Assembly: GCA_965215775.1 (NCBI GenBank)
Contig: CBDCEG010000029.1
Location: forward strand, 1-64,000
DNA: 64,000 nt
Source: CBDCEG01 sp965215775
GTDB lineage: Bacteria > Pseudomonadota > Gammaproteobacteria > Cardiobacteriales > Ostreibacteriaceae
Direction: 5' to 3'
The notes beneath the pieces are model-generated. The model was not told the DNA's origin, did not search any database, and saw nothing but the letters and a program-made list of their open reading frames with translations. The translations under genes were made by a program, and so were the position numbers. Positions 1 to 9,875 of the stretch are shown one piece after another. The first letter of the stretch is position 1. Each line of letters opens with the position of its first letter.

Positions 1-348
1 GACACTGCAACTGATATGGTTGAAGGAGCTAAAGATACTGCAACTGACGCTGTAGATTCAGCTAAAGATAAAGCTTCAGAAGTTATAGATACACCAACTG
101 ACGCAGTTGATTCAGCTACTGAAAAAGCAACTGAAAAAGCAACTGATATGGTTGAAGGAGCTAAAGACACTGCAACTGACGCAGTTGATTCAGTAAAAGA
201 AGAAGCTGGAAGTATGGCTGATAAAGCAGTTGATGCTGTAAAAGACAAAGCTTCTGAAGTTGTTGATAATGCAGTTGACACTGTAAAAGACAAAGCTTCT
301 GATATGGTAAAAGGAGCTATGGACAAAGCAACTGATGCTGCTAAGTAA
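1..348 (+). CDS. Helical-repeat (LEA/apolipoprotein-like) protein, 3' end
   Basis: The reading frame is open from the first base, so the 5' end lies outside the window; about 115 C-terminal residues are visible. They consist of imperfect short repeats such as DTATDAVDSAKDKASE and DMVEGAKD, rich in Ala, Asp, Lys, Thr and Val and with no Cys, Trp or Pro cluster. Such periodicity predicts a long amphipathic helix, as in LEA-type and apolipoprotein-like proteins. At DNA level a 48-bp unit at 13-60 recurs almost unchanged at 145-192, so the array has grown by duplication. A signal peptide cannot be judged. Function is unknown; stress protection or envelope association are guesses from composition. 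Confidence 0.7.
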   Translation, partial: DTATDMVEGAKDTATDAVDSAKDKASEVIDTPTDAVDSATEKATEKATDMVEGAKDTATDAVDSVKEEAGSMADKAVDAVKDKASEVVDNAVDTVKDKASDMVKGAMDKATDAAK

Positions 349-715
349 ATTAATACCTTTACTGATTTGCACTGCTGTTATTACAGCATGTGATGATAAA
401 AGTGATAGTGTCTCTTCTGAGGCACTATCTTCTTCAAAGAAAGAAACTGCTCAAAAAACATACTCAGAAACAATTAAAACTGAAAAATCTAATCTTTTAA
501 GTATTTTTAAAGACGCAAAAGAAATTATTACTGAAGTTGAAACTGTTCTTGACTCAGACCTTAATTTGGAAAATGTAAATATTGATGAAATTGCAGAAAA
601 ATTAGGAAGTGTGGCAAAAAAAGTTGGTAAGAATGCAAAACAGCTAGAATCTGGACTTTCAAAAATCGCAAGTGAAATTGAAAAAGGTCTTGATGAGGGT
701 TACAACGGCAAATAA
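335..715 (+). CDS. Small predicted lipoprotein
   Basis: This 126-residue protein starts with a short hydrophobic signal (MLLSKLIPLLICTAVITAC), and Cys19 sits in a lipobox-like ITAC context, so a lipid-anchored envelope protein is likely. The mature part begins with an acidic and Ser-rich linker and continues as a charged, probably helical region without recognisable domains. The start lies inside the last codons of the preceding helical-repeat gene (14-bp overlap, different frame). The nearest in-frame upstream stop is at 308-310 and no other ATG is available, so this start is fairly secure although the ribosome binding site is weak. The overlap suggests translational coupling with the upstream gene. 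Function unknown. Confidence 0.65.
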   Translation: MLLSKLIPLLICTAVITACDDKSDSVSSEALSSSKKETAQKTYSETIKTEKSNLLSIFKDAKEIITEVETVLDSDLNLENVNIDEIAEKLGSVAKKVGKNAKQLESGLSKIASEIEKGLDEGYNGK

Positions 716-732
716 CTAAACCTTAATTATAA

Positions 733-757
733 AATAACACTTAGGTATTATTTTTTT
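733..757 (+). terminator. Possible weak intrinsic terminator
   Basis: A short imperfect stem (AATAAC paired with GGTATT, one mismatch) is followed by a run of eight T residues, 17 bp after the lipoprotein stop codon. The stem is AT-rich and weak, so this is only a candidate end for the short lipoprotein transcript. Confidence 0.35.
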
Positions 758-869
758 ACTTCAATAGTAAGTAAATTCACTATCAAAAAAGTAACATCAA
801 TTACAAATTAAATGTTAGAAGATAAACACTTAATTATTAATCAATTATAAAAAACTAAGGAAGCAAAGG

Positions 870-3800
870 ATGATGATAAAAATAATTAAATACACATTTA
901 TAATGCTTTTATTTTTTATGAATGATTGTTTTGCAGAAGAAAAGGTGGTTAAATTTAAAAACTCTTCTCTAGGTTATCATATTCATAAGGAGTTAAATGA
1001 GAAATATAGAAATATCACTGATGAAGTGGAAAATACAATTGAAAATTTTAAAAGTATCTACTATTTAGATATTTCACTTTCAGATCAAAAAAAAGACTCA
1101 ATTGCAGAGTTAAAATATTTTACCAATTTGAAAAGTCTCAAAATAAGAATTAATGAAAAAGAAAGTCTTGAGCCGTTAGACTTAAGCCCTTTAAAAAATC
1201 TAACTCACTTGATAAATATTGAAATTATTGGGGCAAATATTACTGATATAAGTTCACTTGCAAATATTAGAAGTTTGCAAAAATTAGATTTAAGCTCCAA
1301 TAATATAAAAGATATTTCTGTATTATCAAACATGGAAACAATATCTGAAATTAACTTAAGTAATAATAAGATTAAAAGCATAGACTCATTAGAAAATTTA
1401 AGTAATTTAATAAGCGTAAACTTTAGCCATAATAATATTTCTAATATAGATTTTTTTGCAAATCAAGAAGCATACTTTTTGCATTACCTTGATTTAAGCT
1501 CAAATAATATTGAAGATATATCAGCTATATTTAAGTTGAAAAAATTATATACTTTAGATTTATCAAAAAATAACTTTTCTGATATAAGTTCCTTGTCCGA
1601 ATTGAAAAAAATAAAGCTTTTAAAATTAAATAATAATAACATTTCAAATATTGATGCATTGTTTGGAATGAAAGGTTTGTACAGGTTAAATTTAAAGAGT
1701 AACTATATTAAAAACATAGACTCACTTGCTAATAAAATAATGTTGACGGATCTTGATTTGAGTAATAATTCTATTTTTGAGATAAAAGCTTTAGAGAAAA
1801 TGAGTAGCTTATCTGAACTTAATTTGTCAAACAATATTGTTTTTAATATCAGTTACTTACCTAACACTTTAAACTTAAGAAAGCTTTATTTAAGTAATAA
1901 TCAAATAAATAATATTGATTTTTTATCTAATTTGAGAAAGCTAGAATTACTAGATTTGAGTAACAATTCTATTTCTGAATTATCAGCGCTAGAAAAATTG
2001 GAAAATCTTACTAAACTATACTTAAACTCAAATAATATATCTGATATAAGCTCTTTGTCTGAAATATATTCAAAAATGTTAGTAAGAAAGAAAAAATCCA
2101 AAAGTACTTTCAAAGGTAGGTTGATGGAAGTGTTTAAAAAAGATAGATACAATAATGAGACATACTATTTCTCTGGTTTAAAATATTTAGAAATAAACAA
2201 TAATAAAATAAAAAATATAGAGTTACTAAAAAAAATAAAAGGCTTAAAGCACTTATCAATAAATAATAACAAAATAGAAAGTTTTAGTTCATTAAGAGAC
2301 CTTAAAAGGTTGGAGTATATTGATTTAGGGAAAAATAATATTATTGATATAGATAATTTTAGCAGATTTAATAATTATAAATATATTAATTTGAGTGAAA
2401 ATAAAATATTCAGTCTTCTTGTGAGTAAAAACATAAAAATCAAGACACTTGATTTGAGTCAAAATAAAATATCTAATCTTATTGGAATTCAAAATATAGA
2501 AACCGATTCTCTTAACTTAAGCAATAATAAGATATCTAATCTTGCTCCTCTAGCGTTTGAAAATAACAGAATAAATTATCTTAATTTGAGTGATAATATT
2601 CTTACTGACATATCACCATTAAAAAAACTTAATTTTTTAGAGTATGTTGATTTAAGCAGCAATAGAATTGTTGATGTTTCTGCACTAAATGGATCTAGAG
2701 ATAGAATTAATTATCTTGATTTAAGCAACAATAGAATTGTTGATATTTCAGCAATAAAACATAGTCAAAGAATTTATCATCTTGATTTAAGTCATAATAA
2801 TATATCAAGTGTTTCAGCGTTAAAAGATAGAGAGCACCCTTATTTGAAATACTTAAATTTGGCTGACAATAACATAACTAGTATTGAAATATTTCATAAA
2901 AACATTAATAATTATGCAGAATTAGAAGAGCTAGATTTATCAAAAAACCATATATCTAATATTAACTTTGTTACTAAATTTAAAAACTTAAGTACTTTAA
3001 AACTAAATAATAATAATGTTTCAGGAATTTTACCGTTAGAAAACCTTATTGATTTAGAAAGCATAAGTTTAGAAGGTAATATGATTTCTGATATAAGCCC
3101 TCTTAGTAACTTAACTAAACTAAAGGAGTTAAGGCTTAGTGTGAATAATTTATCTGATATAAAAATTTTATCCAAACTTAATAACCTGAAAACATTAACT
3201 CTGGATAGAAATAATATTGCTGATATTAGCCCTTTGAAAAGCTTAGACAACTTAGAATTACTTTACCTTAGAGGTAATAGAATAAATAATGTAGATCCTT
3301 TAAGTAATAAAAATATAAAAAAGACTGATTTTAACCTAAATAAATTAGATCAATTGTTGATTTCATCAAGGAATATATTTGTGCAATTCACTAGCAGAGC
3401 ATTAGAGCAAGCTGTTCGTAAGAAATTAAATAAGCCAATAAAAGAAATATTAAAAAAAGAGCTTGAAGGAATAAAAAAATTAGAAATTAATATTTTATCA
3501 ATTGATGATAACAAAGGAATAATAAAAGAGTTTGAGCTATTGCAAAATCTCAAATCTCTTTATATAGAAGGAGTTGGTAATGATTTGGATATGAAGTTTT
3601 TGCTGAAGTTGAATAAATTAACAAGCCTTACTTTAAAGAATTTTAATATTTCTAGTATTTCTAGTCTAAAAAAACTAACAAGCTTAGAGAAACTTTATTT
3701 GGTGCAAACTGGGGTTTCTGATATTAGCTTGTTATCAAATTTCAAAAAACTAAGAGTGCTAAATTTATCACAAAATAATATCTCTGATATAGCTCCATTG

Positions 3801-5543
3801 GTACATCTTGAAAATTTAGAACATTTATCTTTAAGAGGTAATTATATTTCAGAAATTAGCCAATTATTAACTCTAAAGAAACTAAAAACTTTAAATGTAA
3901 AGGATAATAATATAGTTGATTTTGGAAAGTTTAAAGAACCTAATGACTTAATAAACCTTGATTTATCTAAAAATAATATATCTAATATTAATTTCTTAAG
4001 AAATTTTTCTAATTTAGAAAGTCTTTATTTGATTGATAACAATATTTCAGATATCTCTGCTTTGGTTAATCTTTCAAAATTAAAATTACTTGACCTGTCA
4101 TTTAATAATATTGGTAATATTAATGTCTTAGCAGATCTAACAAATCTAGAAATGCTTTATTTGAAAAGTAATAATATCTCAAATATAAGTTCTTTAGAAA
4201 AACTTTCAAAACTTAGAATAGTCAACTTAGAAAAAAACCTTTTTTTTAGCTTTGAACCTATATTGAACATAGTGAATCTAAATGTAGTTAAACCATATAA
4301 TGAGGATTTTGAGCGACTTAAAGGTTATAGGCAAGTAAAAATTAGGACTGAATTTGTAAAAGAAAAAGAAAAAGAAAAAGAAAAAGAAAAAATAAAAGAA
4401 AAAGAAAAAAACAAGATACAGACAATAGAAAATATTATTGAAAGGCCAAAAGATCAAGAGCTGCCAATTGATAACCTTGGGTATAATCTAATACCTGAGG
4501 CTTTACCTGCTGATGTTAATCAAGTAAAAAAAATTAAGCCAATAAGTATTCCTAAGTTAGTGGAAAAAGTAGAGAAAGTCAAAAAGGTGCAAAATACTAA
4601 AGTAAGCTACTTTAAGGAGTATAAAAAAGATACTACAATAACTAAGCTAAGCAAAATTAAAAGGCTAAAAGTAACTCTAGATAATCCAGGAGCTATAGAT
4701 GACTTTTTGGAAAAAATCAAATACTTAGCTGATTTAAGAGAGCTTCATATTGATGGATTTAGTCATGATTATAATATTAATTTTGATACTAGTTCATTAA
4801 TGCCTCTTAAGAAATTAAGAAGATTAGATTTAAGTAATATTAATAAATTAGAAATAAACAGATTATTTAAACTTAAGAACTTAACTGAAATTAATTTATT
4901 AAAAATAAAAAAAATTAATACTTCGTTGTTATCTAAAATAATTAATCTAAGTAAGCTTGAGTTTAAAGATAGTAATATGAAAGACATAGCTTTCCTAAAA
5001 CCTTTAATTAACTTGAAGCATCTGAATTTATCAAATAATAATATTACTAATATTGATGTTTTAAGTAATTTTACTAAATTAAAAGAGCTTAACTTAAGTA
5101 AAAATAATGTAAGCAATGTTATGCCGCTGACAAAACTTACCCGCCTAAAGAAATTATATATGGCTGAAAACAAAGTATCATCAATAAAAGGATTTGAAGT
5201 GTTAATTAACTTAGAAGTGATTGATTTTAATAAAAATAGTATCTTGGATATATCTCCATTTTATAAAACAACAAAACTAACAACAGTTCTTTTAGAGAAT
5301 AATTCAGTTAGTGATATAGAACCTTTAAAAAACTTATCAAAGTTAAAGGAGCTTAACCTAAGAAGTAATGCTTATATGGATATATCGCCTTTGTCAAAAC
5401 TTACAAGCCTTGAAAAACTAGATTTGGTTAATACAGGAGCTTTAAATCCATTAGGTCTTGAAGATCCTTATAAAGTTTTAGAAAAACTAAACTTAAAAGT
5501 CTTTTATTTATCTGAAGATGTCATCCAAGTTTTAAACCGATAA
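870..5543 (+). CDS. Giant secreted leucine-rich-repeat protein (SDS22-like), LRR protein 1
   Basis: The 1557-residue product starts with a classical signal peptide (MMIKIIKYTFIMLLFFMNDCFA, likely cut before EEK). An AAGGAAG ribosome site lies 6 bp upstream; ATG 870 or ATG 873 could be used. Nearly all of the protein is SDS22/internalin-type leucine-rich repeats of about 22 residues with consensus LxxLxxLxLxxNxIxDISxL, roughly 55-60 by my estimate. Non-LRR breaks occur near residues 28-85 and 830-880, the second being a cap-like helix with the pattern LEQAVRKKLNKPI. A Lys/Glu linker at about 1163-1240 precedes a last LRR block. No transmembrane anchor, LPXTG, autotransporter or type I signal is seen. 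LRR proteins bind other proteins; adhesion or host interaction is inference only. Confidence 0.85.
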   Translation: MMIKIIKYTFIMLLFFMNDCFAEEKVVKFKNSSLGYHIHKELNEKYRNITDEVENTIENFKSIYYLDISLSDQKKDSIAELKYFTNLKSLKIRINEKESLEPLDLSPLKNLTHLINIEIIGANITDISSLANIRSLQKLDLSSNNIKDISVLSNMETISEINLSNNKIKSIDSLENLSNLISVNFSHNNISNIDFFANQEAYFLHYLDLSSNNIEDISAIFKLKKLYTLDLSKNNFSDISSLSELKKIKLLKLNNNNISNIDALFGMKGLYRLNLKSNYIKNIDSLANKIMLTDLDLSNNSIFEIKALEKMSSLSELNLSNNIVFNISYLPNTLNLRKLYLSNNQINNIDFLSNLRKLELLDLSNNSISELSALEKLENLTKLYLNSNNISDISSLSEIYSKMLVRKKKSKSTFKGRLMEVFKKDRYNNETYYFSGLKYLEINNNKIKNIELLKKIKGLKHLSINNNKIESFSSLRDLKRLEYIDLGKNNIIDIDNFSRFNNYKYINLSENKIFSLLVSKNIKIKTLDLSQNKISNLIGIQNIETDSLNLSNNKISNLAPLAFENNRINYLNLSDNILTDISPLKKLNFLEYVDLSSNRIVDVSALNGSRDRINYLDLSNNRIVDISAIKHSQRIYHLDLSHNNISSVSALKDREHPYLKYLNLADNNITSIEIFHKNINNYAELEELDLSKNHISNINFVTKFKNLSTLKLNNNNVSGILPLENLIDLESISLEGNMISDISPLSNLTKLKELRLSVNNLSDIKILSKLNNLKTLTLDRNNIADISPLKSLDNLELLYLRGNRINNVDPLSNKNIKKTDFNLNKLDQLLISSRNIFVQFTSRALEQAVRKKLNKPIKEILKKELEGIKKLEINILSIDDNKGIIKEFELLQNLKSLYIEGVGNDLDMKFLLKLNKLTSLTLKNFNISSISSLKKLTSLEKLYLVQTGVSDISLLSNFKKLRVLNLSQNNISDIAPLVHLENLEHLSLRGNYISEISQLLTLKKLKTLNVKDNNIVDFGKFKEPNDLINLDLSKNNISNINFLRNFSNLESLYLIDNNISDISALVNLSKLKLLDLSFNNIGNINVLADLTNLEMLYLKSNNISNISSLEKLSKLRIVNLEKNLFFSFEPILNIVNLNVVKPYNEDFERLKGYRQVKIRTEFVKEKEKEKEKEKIKEKEKNKIQTIENIIERPKDQELPIDNLGYNLIPEALPADVNQVKKIKPISIPKLVEKVEKVKKVQNTKVSYFKEYKKDTTITKLSKIKRLKVTLDNPGAIDDFLEKIKYLADLRELHIDGFSHDYNINFDTSSLMPLKKLRRLDLSNINKLEINRLFKLKNLTEINLLKIKKINTSLLSKIINLSKLEFKDSNMKDIAFLKPLINLKHLNLSNNNITNIDVLSNFTKLKELNLSKNNVSNVMPLTKLTRLKKLYMAENKVSSIKGFEVLINLEVIDFNKNSILDISPFYKTTKLTTVLLENNSVSDIEPLKNLSKLKELNLRSNAYMDISPLSKLTSLEKLDLVNTGALNPLGLEDPYKVLEKLNLKVFYLSEDVIQVLNR
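4362..4411 (+). repeat. GAAAAA hexanucleotide tract inside LRR protein 1
   Basis: Tandem GAAAAA units, interrupted once by AAATAA, encode the alternating Lys-Glu segment KEKEKEKEKEK and its continuation. Because the unit is 6 bp, length changes by slippage would keep the reading frame and only alter linker length. It sits in the flexible linker between LRR blocks. Confidence 0.75.
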
Positions 5544-5571
5544 TACAAAAATTAACCAAACAAATGAAGTG

Positions 5572-8500
5572 ATGAAACAAATAAAACAAGTCCTGAAAGC
5601 AGTAATAGTTTTAATTTTTATATCAAATGTGAATGCGTCTGTGCTAAATGAAGTTACTAGTCCACTAAGTCCGACAAATAAACAATCAAAAAAACCAAGT
5701 AAATCTAGTTTAAATAGTTTGATAATATTTAAAAATAAAATAATAGAGATGCAAGTTAGAAAAAAACTAAGAAAAGCTGAAGGAGATATTTTTGAAAGAG
5801 ATGTTAGAAAAATAAAAGTTTTAAAAATAAATTTTGACTTAAGTAATAAATATATAAACTCCCTAAAAGACCTTGAAAACTTAACAAATTTGGAGTTTCT
5901 TTATTTAAAGGGGAATAATGTTTCTAATACTAACTCATTAAGCAAATTAGTAAAATTAAGACATTTGCACTTAAAAGGATTTCAGTTTTTGGATTTGGAC
6001 TTGTTAGAAATATTACCCAATTTAAAATCGCTTAGTTTAGATGGAATGGGAATTTCTGATATAAATTTCTTATCAAAGTTCACCAATTTGCAGAACTTAA
6101 ATTTGAGCAATAATTTAATTGATGATATTAATGCTTTAGCTAATTTAACAAGGTTGAAACGCCTCATCTTAGATAATAATCATATATCTGAAATAAGTAT
6201 TTTGGCTAAACTTAAACGATTAAATTATCTATCATTAGAAGAAAATAATATTATCAATATATTTTCTTTAGGAAAATTAAAAAGACTTGAAAATGTTTAC
6301 TTAGAATCTAATAATATAATAAATACAAAGTCATTGGAGCAACTTACAAATATAGAAGAACTTGATTTGGGCTCTAATAAAATTACTGATATAAGTTCTT
6401 TAGAGAACCTAAGTAACTTAAAAAATCTTAGGCTAAGTAATAATCCAATAAAATCAATCAAACCTTTATCAAAACTTTTAAAACTAAAAGAGTTGCGAAT
6501 GATAAATTGTGAAGTCTCGAATATTAAAGTATTAAAAAGCCTTAAACAGCTTAGCTTTGTTTCTTTTATAGGAAATAGATTAGAGAACGGTGAACTTACA
6601 ACTAAAATAATAAAAGGTGTATTTAAAGAAAATATACAAATTTCTGAAATTAAAGATTTGCTTCGTGATTATCAGCAAAGTATAGATGATTATAATGAGA
6701 TAATATTTACTGATAACACAGTGGAAGAAGCCATAAGAAAGGAACTGAATAAACCGATTGGTGGGATAACAAAAAAAGATTTAGAAAAAATAAAAGAAAT
6801 TAGAATAAATACTAATCTTAGTGCAATAGAAACAACTAAAGATTTAGAGCTGTTAAGTAATTTGGAAAATCTTTATATAGAAGGAAGGAAATTAAATAAA
6901 AGTAAAATTAAAAGAGATGGTTTTGGTATCACTACTTCTTATATCCAAGATATGTTTAAAATGAACAAACTGCCAACAAAATCTTACTCAATTAAAAGAG
7001 CTAATAAATATGAAACTAACTTGCAATATCTAAGTAACTTAAAAAAGCTAAAGATTCTTACTTTAAAAAATGGATTTATTAAAGATATAAGTTTTATATC
7101 TAGTTTAATTAATTTAGAAAAAGTTAACTTAAATAATAATGAAATTTCAGATTTAAGGGCTTTGCAGAATTTAAAAAATATAACTGAGCTTTCTGTAAGT
7201 GAAAATAATATTGTAGATATCAACCCAATCAGAAACTTAAGTCAGTTAAAGAAGTTAAAATTAGATGGAAATAAAATAACAAATATAAAACCTCTGTTTA
7301 AGCTGGATAAACTTACTGAACTTAACGCTGTAAATAATGAAATAACTAAGGTTTTAGCATTTAGAAACCCAAACTCACTAATTAAAATAGATTTGGATAT
7401 TAATAAAATCACTGATATTGAATTTTTAGCAAATCTAACTAATTTGAAAGAGTTAAGCTTAGAAACTAATGAAATTAGTAATATTAGCAGTTTAGAAAGG
7501 TTGAAAAATATAGAAAGCTTAGACCTTGGTAATAACTTAATTGTTGATATTGAAAGCTTAAAAGAACTTACAAAGCTAGTGAAGCTTGATTTGGCATATA
7601 ATAAAATTAGAAATATATCTGATATGAAAAGGTTAATTCACCTAAAAGAACTTAACCTAACAAGTAATAAAATAGAAGATATTAAATTCTTATCATCAAT
7701 GGTTTCTTTAAAAAAACTTAGTTTAGGAGGGCAAAATATTATAGATATTAGACCATTGGCTAAACTGGAAAATTTAGAAAAACTAGACTTGCATAAGGTA
7801 AAGGTTTTTGATTTTGAAAATATTATGCAAATTAAAACTCTAAAAGAATTGAACTTGGCAAATAATAATATTTATAATATTTCTTTTTTAAGAAAATTTC
7901 CAGTTTTAGAAAAGCTTGTTTTAGATGAAAATAATATAAAAAATATAGGCTTGTTAAGTAAACTAAAGAGAATAAATTACTTATCGTTAGAAAAAAATAA
8001 AATATCAGATATTAGTGAACTAGGTAAGCTTATTGATATAAATTACCTTAATCTATCTAATAATGAAATATTAGATATAACTCCGTTGAAAAGTTTGAAA
8101 AAAATAAAATCCTTATATTTTGAAGGTAATATTACTTGGGATGTTAGAAATTTAAATAAGGAAAAAACAATATTAAATAATGATTTTACGGGAAATTCTA
8201 TTAATAAATTGGCCAAGTTGCTTAAAGAAAAAGAAATAGTATTTACAAATAAAACAATTGATAAGCACATTCGAAGATATTTAAAAGTAGATAAAAAAAC
8301 AAAACTTACAAATATAGAGCTTTTTAAAATAAAACATTTGAAAATAAACCTAGCAAAAAATAATTTAACAAAAGAATTATTTAAGCAAATAACTTGGTTA
8401 CCAAATTTAGAAAAAATTGAAATTTATGGTGCTAAATCTAACCTGTATTTAAAGCCTTTAACAAAATTAAAATATTTGAACTCAATTCATTTAGAGGATA

Positions 8501-9786
8501 ATGAATATATAGATATAAGCCAGTTAAAAGACATCAAGACCATAAAACAAATAATACTAAAAAATAATAAAAAGCAAGAGATTAGTTCGTTAGGTCAGTT
8601 TCGCAACCTACTTTTGATTCATTTAGAAGGGAATGGGATCGTAGAAATTCCACTTTTAAAGGAAAGGTATGTTTTAAAATTATTTATTGCTAAAAATACA
8701 CTAATACCTAATATCAATGGGTTAGTAAATCAAAAAGGCTTAATAAAAGTCAGTTTAATTAACAACAAAAACCTTGTTGATATTGAAGCAATAGGAACTT
8801 TGGCGAATTTGAATAACATAGAAATAAAGGGCAGTAAAGTTAATGATATTAGTTCATTTAGCAAGCTGACAAAGGTAACATATTTAGACTTATCAAATAA
8901 TAATATTTCAGATGTCGGTTATTTAGTGAATTACCAAAGAATAAAATCACTTTCTTTAAAAAACAATAATATTTCAGATATCAGTTTTTTGGCAAATTTA
9001 AGAAAATTAACCAGTTTAAAGCTAACTAATAATAATATTACAAGTATTCAAGCATTATCATATTTAGATAATCTAGATACTTTACAAATCAAAGGAAATA
9101 ATATTAAAAATTTGGCTCCAATTGGAAAAATTATGCCAATATTTAATTCTGATATTAGTTATGATGAAATTAATGACTTACCTCAAAATAAAAGACTAAT
9201 TGAAGCTGGTAAAATTATACTTTTAAAAGATTGGTTACTATCTTCTAAAGTTAGATACAATGCAGGCAAGCATAGAGGTTATATAACCAAAGAAGATATA
9301 GAAAAAGTTGACAGCTTAAGTAATTGTCATCCTAGTTCAGATTATTCTATAACCCAAGAAACCTTAAATGAACTAAAGTATTTTACAAATCTAGTTAGAC
9401 TTAATTTGTGTGCTACAGGTATAAAATGGGTTGATATTAGATCTTTAGCAAAACTAACTAAACTTAAATCGCTTAAATTAAACGGATTTAAAAATTTACA
9501 AATTAACCCACTTAAAAATCTAATAATATTAAAAGAGCTTTATTTAGAGGGAAATAATATAACAAATATAGAGCCTCTAAGTAATATTAGTAAGCTAAAA
9601 ACTCTTAACTTATCTAATAATAATATATCAGATATATCTCCATTAAAGAATTTAAAAAGTATTGATTATCTTTATTTGAAAAATAATAGAATAAAAGATG
9701 CAAGCCCAATTAAAGGTTTACTTGAAACATTTCGAACTGACTTTAAAGATTTAGAAGACTTAATAAAAATACAGAAAAAAGATTAA
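5572..9786 (+). CDS. Giant secreted leucine-rich-repeat protein (SDS22-like), LRR protein 2
   Basis: A second LRR protein of about 1404 residues follows the first by 28 bp, so the pair is probably an operon. An in-frame GTG at 5569 directly precedes ATG 5572; either could be the start. The N-terminus is a signal peptide (KQIKQVLKAVIVLIFISNVNA, cut before S). The protein is built from modules: a cap-like helix with the pattern [VI]xxxIRKxLxKPxGxITKKDLEKI, then a stack of 22-residue repeats. Caps occur near residues 47-95, 376-430, 888-930 and 1213-1260. The only clear Cys residues lie in the last cap, in SLSNCHPSS and LNLCATG. No anchor or export signal other than Sec is seen. It is a paralogue of LRR protein 1 and probably has a related binding role. 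Confidence 0.85.
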   Translation: MKQIKQVLKAVIVLIFISNVNASVLNEVTSPLSPTNKQSKKPSKSSLNSLIIFKNKIIEMQVRKKLRKAEGDIFERDVRKIKVLKINFDLSNKYINSLKDLENLTNLEFLYLKGNNVSNTNSLSKLVKLRHLHLKGFQFLDLDLLEILPNLKSLSLDGMGISDINFLSKFTNLQNLNLSNNLIDDINALANLTRLKRLILDNNHISEISILAKLKRLNYLSLEENNIINIFSLGKLKRLENVYLESNNIINTKSLEQLTNIEELDLGSNKITDISSLENLSNLKNLRLSNNPIKSIKPLSKLLKLKELRMINCEVSNIKVLKSLKQLSFVSFIGNRLENGELTTKIIKGVFKENIQISEIKDLLRDYQQSIDDYNEIIFTDNTVEEAIRKELNKPIGGITKKDLEKIKEIRINTNLSAIETTKDLELLSNLENLYIEGRKLNKSKIKRDGFGITTSYIQDMFKMNKLPTKSYSIKRANKYETNLQYLSNLKKLKILTLKNGFIKDISFISSLINLEKVNLNNNEISDLRALQNLKNITELSVSENNIVDINPIRNLSQLKKLKLDGNKITNIKPLFKLDKLTELNAVNNEITKVLAFRNPNSLIKIDLDINKITDIEFLANLTNLKELSLETNEISNISSLERLKNIESLDLGNNLIVDIESLKELTKLVKLDLAYNKIRNISDMKRLIHLKELNLTSNKIEDIKFLSSMVSLKKLSLGGQNIIDIRPLAKLENLEKLDLHKVKVFDFENIMQIKTLKELNLANNNIYNISFLRKFPVLEKLVLDENNIKNIGLLSKLKRINYLSLEKNKISDISELGKLIDINYLNLSNNEILDITPLKSLKKIKSLYFEGNITWDVRNLNKEKTILNNDFTGNSINKLAKLLKEKEIVFTNKTIDKHIRRYLKVDKKTKLTNIELFKIKHLKINLAKNNLTKELFKQITWLPNLEKIEIYGAKSNLYLKPLTKLKYLNSIHLEDNEYIDISQLKDIKTIKQIILKNNKKQEISSLGQFRNLLLIHLEGNGIVEIPLLKERYVLKLFIAKNTLIPNINGLVNQKGLIKVSLINNKNLVDIEAIGTLANLNNIEIKGSKVNDISSFSKLTKVTYLDLSNNNISDVGYLVNYQRIKSLSLKNNNISDISFLANLRKLTSLKLTNNNITSIQALSYLDNLDTLQIKGNNIKNLAPIGKIMPIFNSDISYDEINDLPQNKRLIEAGKIILLKDWLLSSKVRYNAGKHRGYITKEDIEKVDSLSNCHPSSDYSITQETLNELKYFTNLVRLNLCATGIKWVDIRSLAKLTKLKSLKLNGFKNLQINPLKNLIILKELYLEGNNITNIEPLSNISKLKTLNLSNNNISDISPLKNLKSIDYLYLKNNRIKDASPIKGLLETFRTDFKDLEDLIKIQKKD

Positions 9787-9826
9787 AAATATGTAAAGTT
9801 TTTTTCCTATCCAATTAACGCAACCC

Positions 9827-9837
9827 AAGTTATAATA
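9827..9837 (+). promoter_or_regulatory. Putative -10 element upstream of lepA
   Basis: AAGTTATAATA contains a perfect TATAAT (9831-9836), 39 bp before the lepA ATG. The same 11-mer occurs before the lipoprotein gene at 15594 and before the DsbA-like gene at 45449. No convincing -35 box is visible at 16-18 bp. Confidence 0.4.
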
Positions 9838-9875
9838 AATCGTTTAAGCTTAAAAATACAACACATAAATTATAA

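Noticed and set aside
1200..9780. Many long antisense frames across the LRR genes
   Set aside because: They are shadows of the Leu/Asn/Ile-rich repeats, lack ribosome sites and have implausible Phe/Leu/Ser-rich composition.
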